Shown here piece after piece: positions 27,588 through 34,387 of a DNA stretch of 64,000 nucleotides. The notes beneath the pieces are model-generated. The model did no database searches, was not told the DNA's origin, and worked only from the letters and a program-made list of their open reading frames with translations. How positions within the stretch are numbered: position 1 is the first letter of the stretch; every line of letters starts with the position of its first letter. The position numbers were made by a program, and so were the translations under genes. The stretch is from Myxococcales bacterium (GTDB lineage Bacteria > Myxococcota_A > UBA9042): NCBI GenBank assembly GCA_023954815.1, contig JAGSHB010000008.1, forward strand, positions 1-64,000, written 5' to 3'.

Positions 27588-27782
27588 AGCAGTCTGCCTC
27601 CAGCAGCCTGACGTCCGAGCGGGGAGATCGGCGGACGCAGGCGGCCCAATGTTCAGTGAGCGCAGGCTACGACAATCGTCGGAAAATGGGTCCCTTCCTT
27701 TGTCTTACAACGGCCATCGGCGGGCGTCTACTGAGAACAAGGTCGAGCGGTTGTCTAGAGATGGCCGGCGACCCTCAACACG

Positions 27783-30338
27783 CTAGTCGTCACCTTGCCG
27801 TCGCCTGCGCAAGGCGAGACCCAAGAGCAGCATCAACGCCACCGCGCCACCGCCGACCTGGGCCCACGCTGACGTCCAGGTCATCTTCGACAGCAAATCG
27901 GCGTGTTGCTCCCGCGATCGTGGCACCTGACCTATCATCTTCGCCGCGTGGTGCAGCGCGCTGACCGCCAGGTTGCCCTCCGGCAGTTGCTTGTGGCAGC
28001 CCACGCAGACAAAGCGGCGGTCCATGTGCATCCGCTGCTGAGCCGTAAGCGGACCGGAACCACGGAAGTGATGGCCCACCGTCTGGGTCTGAATACCGTC
28101 TTTCGTCAACACCGCGGACCAGTCCCGGGTCAGCCCCTTGACCCGTTCAACCTGCACCCGCGCTTTGCCCGGGATGACCTTGCCCTGCGCGGTCGTCAGA
28201 TCCACCGTCGTCTCGCGATCCCACTGAGGGGTGAGGCCGCTACCGCCACCGCTGATGCCGTAGCCGAGGGCCTTGTCTGACGAATGGCAGCTCTCGCAAG
28301 TCCGGCTCTTGCCAACGGTGTGCGGCGCCACGGGGCTCATATCACTGCCGATCTGCCCCTTCTTACCGCCACCTTCCGTGCCCGGCGTCGTGCGAAACGT
28401 CTGATTGCGCACGAGCTCCTTGCCATCGCGCCCAATAATCGTCGCTGCCACCTGACAGCCCGGCATGAGCGGGGTCACGCGGCCCTCGCCGTTGTTGCCG
28501 AGCGGTGGATTTTCCCAGCGGAGAAAGGAGCGGGTCTCCGACGTCTCGCCTGGGATGAGTGTCCGCTCTGGCGGCAAGCCCAATTCGCCCTTCTTGGTCC
28601 GGTATTCCGGGCGTTTGTGCTCGTGACCGGCTGCAACCCAGTCGAAGCTCTTCTTGCCTGTGGAGTAGTCGATTTTGACGTGGCAGCCATAGCACTGCGG
28701 CGCCCAGGAGCTGTGACAGGTGTAGCACTCCATCACGTCGATATGCTTGTCGATCTGCACCATGGCTGTGCGCGCTTCGTCGCTCAGTTGCCCGGTGGTT
28801 TCCAACTTCTTGAGCGGATTGAGCCACAGATCCTTGCCGCCCGCGGTGTGTAGCAACACGCGATTGCCGACGCGAACGACCTCGGGCATCGGGTTGCCGC
28901 GAGCGGTCAAGATCCAGCCGTCCTGCTTCGGCCAGACCTTCCCCTTGTGCAAGTACTTCGGCAGCTTGGTGCTCGTGCCCCGCGCCGGCCCAACTTGGGG
29001 TGCTTTACCCTCTTCCTCGTCGCCGTAGCCGATGGGCAACTCCCAGGGGTAGCGCTTGGGCGTGCCATGGCAATCGGTGCACTCGATCTCTACGCCGGCG
29101 AGGTTGGTGCCGCCCAGAAACCCGTCGCCGTGGGCGTCGTTAGACGTATGGCAATCCTGGCACAGCATGCCTTTTTGGTAGTGCACGTCCTTGCTCATCA
29201 CGATGTACTTCTTGGTGTGCAGCGCGATTTGGCCGCCGCCGCCCTCGGTGTAGGGCGATCCGTAGGCGCTCTCCATCAGGCCTTGATAGCTGACACCGAT
29301 ACGCTTGCCGCGGTTATGGCAGGTCGTGCAGGTCTCCACCGGGATGCCTGTCCAGCTGGTCTTGCCGGCCTTCAGCTTGGCGCCACGCGTGCCCTGGATG
29401 CTGTGCACCAACAAGTGGCCACCGCGCGCTTTGTCGAGGATCTTAGGGATATGGCGGTCATTGCCCTCGTAGATCCCTTCGTTGCTGTAGGGAACGTGGC
29501 AAGCGCTACAGCCCATCCCGCGAAAGTCACCCCGCTTGGGACGGCCCTTCACGCCGAGGTGGCAGCGCTGACATTCGGTGCGCAGGTAGGTGAACATCGC
29601 CTGGCGCGGATCGTCCTTCAATTTGGCGAAATCGGCGTCCGTTTTTGGCGCTTCTGGCACCGTCTCATGCTTGTCGACGAAGACGTTGGGATGCGCCTCT
29701 TTCTTGGCGATCATGTAGGCGCGGTAGGCATCCGTACCGAGCCTGGCGTGGGGATCTTTGGGATTGGAGGCGTCGTAGTTGCCCCAGAGATGCGAATAGC
29801 CCTCCAGCGAGCCAAACGCCCACGCCGTGCCCTGGATCTTGCCCGCTTCGGTCATCATCAGACTCTGCCACTGCGCCTTGACCAACTCACTGTGACACTG
29901 ACCGCAGGACCTAGCGTTGACCCAAGGCGAGCCCGGATCGACGAAGAAATCATCTGGGCCGCCCGCCTTGGCGAGCGATGGCACCGAGCTGGTGTGCGCC
30001 GCTTTGGCCGTCGTCGCCGTGGGGTTGCCGCCATGGCAGGTGATGCAGCCGTCGGGGTCGCCGTGCTTGTCGCCGACCTCCTTGAGCTCCTTCATCATGT
30101 CGCTGCCCGGCTGACGAATGGGCTCGATGAGGTCGTGACACTTGGCCTGCGTGCAGCCGCGGCCCGACCACTGCACCTGACTCACCGCTTTCGGCATGGG
30201 CACCGGCGCATCCGCCGCACCGTCTATCTGCGCGTCCACACTGACCACCGCGCCGTCCGAACAGGCCGTCGTGGCGGCCAGAGCGAGGCAGGCGGAGGCG
30301 ATAACGGACAGTTTGGCGAGGGCAGGGCGAAGCGTCAT
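27783..30338 (-). CDS. Dodecaheme c-type cytochrome lipoprotein with C-terminal membrane helix
   Basis: 851 residues. The signal peptide ends ALAATTACSDG, a lipobox. I count eleven CxxCH motifs (e.g. CITCH, CGQCH, CQRCH, CTTCH, CYTCH, CVGCH) plus a first CTQAKCH (CX4CH), twelve candidate covalent hemes in all. A C-terminal hydrophobic helix (VGGGAVALMLLLGLAL) followed by RRRRQGDD is a stop-transfer-like anchor. Such proteins carry electrons across the periplasm or to extracellular acceptors. The start is 56 bp from repeat copy B, which therefore occupies its upstream region. No porin or other cytochrome gene is adjacent. Confidence 0.88.
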   Translation of the reverse strand: MTLRPALAKLSVIASACLALAATTACSDGAVVSVDAQIDGAADAPVPMPKAVSQVQWSGRGCTQAKCHDLIEPIRQPGSDMMKELKEVGDKHGDPDGCITCHGGNPTATTAKAAHTSSVPSLAKAGGPDDFFVDPGSPWVNARSCGQCHSELVKAQWQSLMMTEAGKIQGTAWAFGSLEGYSHLWGNYDASNPKDPHARLGTDAYRAYMIAKKEAHPNVFVDKHETVPEAPKTDADFAKLKDDPRQAMFTYLRTECQRCHLGVKGRPKRGDFRGMGCSACHVPYSNEGIYEGNDRHIPKILDKARGGHLLVHSIQGTRGAKLKAGKTSWTGIPVETCTTCHNRGKRIGVSYQGLMESAYGSPYTEGGGGQIALHTKKYIVMSKDVHYQKGMLCQDCHTSNDAHGDGFLGGTNLAGVEIECTDCHGTPKRYPWELPIGYGDEEEGKAPQVGPARGTSTKLPKYLHKGKVWPKQDGWILTARGNPMPEVVRVGNRVLLHTAGGKDLWLNPLKKLETTGQLSDEARTAMVQIDKHIDVMECYTCHSSWAPQCYGCHVKIDYSTGKKSFDWVAAGHEHKRPEYRTKKGELGLPPERTLIPGETSETRSFLRWENPPLGNNGEGRVTPLMPGCQVAATIIGRDGKELVRNQTFRTTPGTEGGGKKGQIGSDMSPVAPHTVGKSRTCESCHSSDKALGYGISGGGSGLTPQWDRETTVDLTTAQGKVIPGKARVQVERVKGLTRDWSAVLTKDGIQTQTVGHHFRGSGPLTAQQRMHMDRRFVCVGCHKQLPEGNLAVSALHHAAKMIGQVPRSREQHADLLSKMTWTSAWAQVGGGAVALMLLLGLALRRRRQGDD

Positions 30339-30393
30339 GCGGGCACCCTACATGAGTTTGCGCGCGTTGCGTCCCCTCCGCTGAATCGCCCCC

Positions 30394-30564
30394 GACAGAC
30401 TGCGCTTTTTCTCGTTTTTTTTGGAGACGCACTGCATGGGGCGCTGTCTGCTGAGATGGGGAAGTCGCGGCTCGCCGCGACTGGGGGCGCTCTTAGCCCC
30501 CCCAATAGAAAAGAAACTAGCAGGGTGCTGCGACAGTAATTTTAATGACGCCGCACCCTACTAG
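30394..30564 (-). repeat. 171-bp four-hairpin repeat element, copy B
   Basis: Inverted relative to copy A. Read on the minus strand it starts CTAGTAGGGTGCGGCG, three bases after the DUF302 stop, and keeps all four hairpins: H1 CTAGTAGGGTGC/GCACCCTGCTAG, H2 GGGGGC/GCCCCC, H3 AGTCGCGGC-GA-GCCGCGACT, H4 AGAC-GCGC/GCGC-GTCT. H1 differs from copy A by a full C-G to G-C exchange and a C-G to U-G wobble, so the structure is conserved while the sequence changed. The distal end has lost the CTGCTAG repeat. Lies between DUF302 and the cytochrome start. Confidence 0.8.
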
Positions 30565-30567
30565 AAT

Positions 30568-30975
30568 TCAGGACACTGCGACACTATTGATGGCAGCTTT
30601 GAGCAGCTCGGCGACCTCGTTGGCCAGCGGCTCGATATCGTCGCGCTCCATCACCTGAAACATGGCCTTCGGTTCGATGGCTGAGACGAAAACATCCCCG
30701 TCAAACCGAGCCACGACCACATTGCACGGCAGCAGAAGTCCGACCGGTGCCTCGGCGCCAATGGCTTGCCAAGCATGACGCGGACTGCACGCACCCAGAA
30801 TCTTGTACGCGTCCATGGTCTCGCCCAGCTTGGTCTGCATGGCGCCTTGGACATCGATCTCGGTCAGCACGCCAAAGCCCTGCGTTGCCAGGGCCTCTCG
30901 CGTCGCGGCTTCGGCAGCAGCGAAGTCGACGTTGCCGAGATTGCGGGTGATTCCGTACTTGGGTGCAAATTCCAT
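30568..30975 (-). CDS. DUF302 family protein
   Basis: 135 residues, ATG with GGAG seven bases upstream. The sequence FGVLTEIDVQGAMQTKLG, YKILGACSPRHAWQAI and VGLLLPCNVVV is the DUF302 signature, with its two conserved cysteines. Function is not established; members sit near redox or metal genes. It lies downstream of the GDPD lipoprotein in the same direction (119 bp) and directly upstream of repeat copy B. Confidence 0.85.
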   Translation of the reverse strand: MEFAPKYGITRNLGNVDFAAAEAATREALATQGFGVLTEIDVQGAMQTKLGETMDAYKILGACSPRHAWQAIGAEAPVGLLLPCNVVVARFDGDVFVSAIEPKAMFQVMERDDIEPLANEVAELLKAAINSVAVS

Positions 30976-31094
30976 GGGGCGCTCCTTGTCTGTTCTTTTG
31001 CCGGGACCACGGTGACTTGTGTGCTGCCCGGTCGCAACTAGGAGTGCCTAGCCGTTAGCAGTGTTACAGGCGCATGAAGGACAACGCTCACATC

Positions 31095-32090
31095 TTATTT
31101 CTTCGGCGCGAGGCCAGCGAGCGTCTCCGGGTCGTCAGTGAACATGCCGTGTACCCCCATGTCGATCAGCTCCTTCATCCGCTTGGATTTGTTCACTGTC
31201 CAAGGGGTCACCCGCAGACCAAAGTGCGTTGCCTTGTCCATGATCTCTTGGGTCAACAGGTCTTCCGGCGGCTGTACGAACAGCGCCGGCGGCTTGTAGG
31301 TGTCGTAGTCCTTCTTATCGAGGCTCTGGAACGTCAACATTTCGGCCAACGCGAATGCCGTCAGGGCCTTTGGGTACTTCTTTCGAACCTTGGCGATGGT
31401 CGCATCCGAAAAACTAGCGAAAATCGTGCGTCCGAGGGCGTTATTGTCGGCAAATAGCGCCAAAGTAGCGTCGACGATGGACGGATCGGCTTGCTTGAAT
31501 TCAACGCTGTACAGCGCCTTCGGAAAGGCCTTCAGTGCTTCGTCGAGACGCGCGATTTTGTGGCCTTTACCGCGGTAGGGGAACGTCTTGCCGCCGTCCT
31601 TGGTGAAGTTGTAGCCGGCGTCGAGCTTCTCCAACTCAGCCCAGGTCTTTTCCTTCACCTTGCCGGTGCCGTCCGTGGTCTTGTCCACTGTGTCGTCGTG
31701 GATGGCGACGAGGACACCGTCTTTGCTTGCGTGAAGGTCGAATTCGATCAGGTTGGCGCCCACCTCGAGGGCGTGCTTGTAGGCCGCCAGGGTGTGAGCT
31801 GGTCGCAACATCTTGCCGCCGCGATGGGCGATGTTGAGAAATCCAGTGACCAGCTCCTGGTCGGCTACAATCGTGACCGCAGTGTCTGCCGCGGCGCCGT
31901 CAGTTGAAGGCACATCACCGTCGCCACCGTCAGTGCTGCCCTCGGCGTCTATACCCGTGCTGCCCGCATCTTGGCCGTTTGCGTCGTCAGCGGCTGCACC
32001 GTCCGTCCCGCATGCCGAAAGGACAAGCAACAGGCCGCATATCACCGTTAGTGAGACGACCAAGGGGGAGCGAGTTCGATAGTGACGCAT
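31095..32090 (-). CDS. Lipoprotein glycerophosphodiester phosphodiesterase
   Basis: 331 residues from ATG 32090 (GGAGG six bases upstream). Lipobox LVLSAC, then an Asp/Ala/Gly linker to about residue 75. The GDPD TIM barrel shows IAHRGGKMLRPAHTLAAYKHAL, IEFDLHASKDGVLVAIHDDTVD (catalytic His pair and metal-binding Glu/Asp), VEFKQ and VTPWTVNKS near the end. It would hydrolyse glycerophosphodiesters to glycerol-3-phosphate and alcohol in the periplasm. The usual PENT of the first motif reads RPAHT here. A second, cytosolic GDPD lies at 41575. Confidence 0.87.
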   Translation of the reverse strand: MRHYRTRSPLVVSLTVICGLLLVLSACGTDGAAADDANGQDAGSTGIDAEGSTDGGDGDVPSTDGAAADTAVTIVADQELVTGFLNIAHRGGKMLRPAHTLAAYKHALEVGANLIEFDLHASKDGVLVAIHDDTVDKTTDGTGKVKEKTWAELEKLDAGYNFTKDGGKTFPYRGKGHKIARLDEALKAFPKALYSVEFKQADPSIVDATLALFADNNALGRTIFASFSDATIAKVRKKYPKALTAFALAEMLTFQSLDKKDYDTYKPPALFVQPPEDLLTQEIMDKATHFGLRVTPWTVNKSKRMKELIDMGVHGMFTDDPETLAGLAPKK

Positions 32091-32198
32091 GGGCAACCTC
32101 CGAGGGCTCGCACCATGCCGCACAATGGCGCGCATTTCATCCGTGACTTCGGTGAACACAGGATAGTTGCCGCAGGAGGCCCAGCCGCATGTGTTGGG

Positions 32199-34082
32199 CT
32201 AGATGTCGGAGGCGGGCGGTGCCTCGCCGCTGACACAGGCGAGGTTTCGACCCGCGTGTTTGGCTGCATAGAGCGCCGAATCGACCAGCTTGAGCAGCTC
32301 GAGCTCGGTGTCGTCGTGGTCTGGAAAGACAGCGATGCCCATGGAGGCCGTGAAGGCCGGAAGACGACTGCCCGCGCGATCTCCGAGCTCAGCTATCCTC
32401 CCCCGTAACTTCTCGGCCAACACACGCGCCTGGTCTAGTGCCAAGCCAGGCAGGATTAGAAGGAATTCCTCACCACCTAGGCGGCAGGCCGCATCATCGG
32501 TACGCACCGCCGCCTCGAGCTCCCGAGAGAGCTCCCGCAGCGCAAGATCCCCGATATCATGGCCATACACGTCATTAAGCCGCTTGAAATGATCGATATC
32601 CACCATGATGAGCGCCAAGGGTTGCCTACTTCGCCGTGACCGGCGTAGATGCCGCTCCAAGAACTCACTCATGTAGCGACGATTGTACAGACGCGTCAGC
32701 GGGTCGCGGATGGACTCCTCCTCCAGTCGCACACGCAGTCGCACGTTGGCCAGCGTGGTGCTCAGCCGTTCACTCAGCACGGAGAGCAGTCGCCTCCGCC
32801 GATCCATTGCGCTTGAGTCATCCCCGTTCTCTGGGCGCCACGTCAGGGTCATGACGCCCATCGGTCCGTCATGGGTGAGCACCGGGACGCACAAAGCACT
32901 ATCTCGATGTGTGCCGAGATGGTTGCATCTGAGCGCGTGCCGTCCGGTCTCCGACTCGTGCAGCTGGCCACGCCGCAGGGCCCAGCACGCACTTCGTTGG
33001 AAAAACGGCTCACTGACGCTCAGGTCCCCGATACGCTCGACGTCCGGGCCGTTCGTGACACGGCCAAAGTGGCATCCATCGTTGGGGAAGAGGCGATCCA
33101 TGTACGACGTGATCATGTCCAGCGCTTCGATCTCGTTCGTACACGTTTGAAGATAGCTACCCAGTTGGGCCATCAGGGAGTTGTCTCTATCGAGTTCGTC
33201 GAGCTCCTCAACCCGACGCGCCAACTCCTGGTTGAGTTTGCGAAGCCGCTCTTCGTCAGTCTTTCGCTGCGAGACGTCGCGAAGCACCCCCACGAAAATG
33301 CGACGGCCCTCCAGCCGCACCTCCTTCACGGACAATTCGACGTTGATCAGCGTGCCGTCCTTACGACGCCCAACGACCTCGCGACCGCGGCCGATGATGC
33401 TGGCCTCGCCTGTCTCAAGGTAACGACTGAGATACCCATCATGGGCGCTCTTGTCGGGCTCTGGCATCAGCGTGGAGACATTGGCGCCCACCAACTCGTG
33501 GTTGGCGTATCCGAAGAGCGTCGTTGTCGCCGGGTTGGCGGACTCCATGGTCCCCCGTGCGTCGATGGTGATGATGGCGTCGATGGCGTTGTCGAGGATT
33601 GCGCGGCCGCGGAGTTCGCTCTCCGCGAGCATTTTCGCACTGGTTCGCCGCTGCCGGTCGATACGCAGCGAACTGATGATATTCGAGCACGTCAACACAA
33701 ATGGGCGCAGCAACTCCACCAGCGGTTCGGCGTAGCCCTCCTTGCGATTGGCAATACCGACCATGCCAATTAGCCGCCCGCGCGCAAAAAACGGCAGGCC
33801 CAGAAATGCGTTGAGTGGCGGGTGTCCTTTGGGGATTCCGCCGGCCCGGGGATCGTTGAGCGGCTCGTTGGCGATGACGATTTCGCCGGTACGGATGACG
33901 TGGCCAAAGAGGTTGTCGAGATTGCGAAACTCAAGACCCTGAGCCACGCCTTCTTTGTAAAAGTTGCGGGTCTGCTCGTTCCACGAAATGTCCGTGATGG
34001 CGTGGGTCTTCAGGTAGAGCGGGCCGCCGTCGTCACGCAGGACTTCCCCGATAAAGCCGTATTCGCTGCCTGTGAGTGGCAA
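32199..34082 (-). CDS. GAF-PAS-(GAF)-GGDEF diguanylate cyclase, 5' end uncertain
   Basis: The ORF opens at a TTG (34082) inside a GAF domain (LTGSEYGFIGEVL). A PAS domain follows at about 160-280 (ILDNAIDAIITIDARGTMESANPATTTLFGY), a short coiled coil, a second GAF-like region (320-455), and a GGDEF domain with DPLTRLYNRRYM, VDIDHFKRLND and active-site GGEEF. RTDD five residues before GGEEF is a product-inhibition I-site. It should make cyclic-di-GMP from GTP in response to a cytosolic signal. The GAF start is cut: 31 in-frame codons upstream continue the domain but lack a start codon (see the next entry). Confidence 0.82.
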   Translation of the reverse strand: MPLTGSEYGFIGEVLRDDGGPLYLKTHAITDISWNEQTRNFYKEGVAQGLEFRNLDNLFGHVIRTGEIVIANEPLNDPRAGGIPKGHPPLNAFLGLPFFARGRLIGMVGIANRKEGYAEPLVELLRPFVLTCSNIISSLRIDRQRRTSAKMLAESELRGRAILDNAIDAIITIDARGTMESANPATTTLFGYANHELVGANVSTLMPEPDKSAHDGYLSRYLETGEASIIGRGREVVGRRKDGTLINVELSVKEVRLEGRRIFVGVLRDVSQRKTDEERLRKLNQELARRVEELDELDRDNSLMAQLGSYLQTCTNEIEALDMITSYMDRLFPNDGCHFGRVTNGPDVERIGDLSVSEPFFQRSACWALRRGQLHESETGRHALRCNHLGTHRDSALCVPVLTHDGPMGVMTLTWRPENGDDSSAMDRRRRLLSVLSERLSTTLANVRLRVRLEEESIRDPLTRLYNRRYMSEFLERHLRRSRRSRQPLALIMVDIDHFKRLNDVYGHDIGDLALRELSRELEAAVRTDDAACRLGGEEFLLILPGLALDQARVLAEKLRGRIAELGDRAGSRLPAFTASMGIAVFPDHDDTELELLKLVDSALYAAKHAGRNLACVSGEAPPASDI

Positions 34083-34201
34083 AAGGTCTGCGAGCAGGCC
34101 AGTGAAGACCGCATGCGGAGATTCGTCCTCAACGAGGCGGTACTGGGCCGCGTGATGCTCTGGAGCAGCAACCGGTCAGGCGAAAACACTCCACCGCTCA
34201 T
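34083..34201 (-). other. In-frame upstream extension of the cyclase GAF domain, with a probable frameshift
   Basis: From 34175 to 34083 the minus strand translates in frame to PVAAPEHHAAQYRLVEDESP and on into the GAF domain, but has no ATG, GTG or TTG and ends at an in-frame TGA (34176-34178). An ATG at 34201 in another frame reads MSGGVFSPDRLL across the same place. One small indel near 34165-34190 would join them. Either a real frameshift or an assembly error is possible. Confidence 0.5.
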
Positions 34202-34387
34202 GGACTGTGATGTTCGCCGTTCGGACTTCCGCGCAACCACGCCACCCCTCAGTCAGCGCGGCCGCTATCAAGCTGGCCACACCGTTTCAGAACCTCTGCC
34301 GCTGACGATAGCGGAAATTCGAGGCGCCGATCAAAGCTTGTGTCGGTCGACCCAAAGAATGCGTCCGAATTTACTGCCCAACCTGAC

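Noticed and set aside
28947-30539. 530-residue plus-strand ORF
   Set aside because: Antisense to the multiheme cytochrome, whose CxxCH pattern proves the coding frame.
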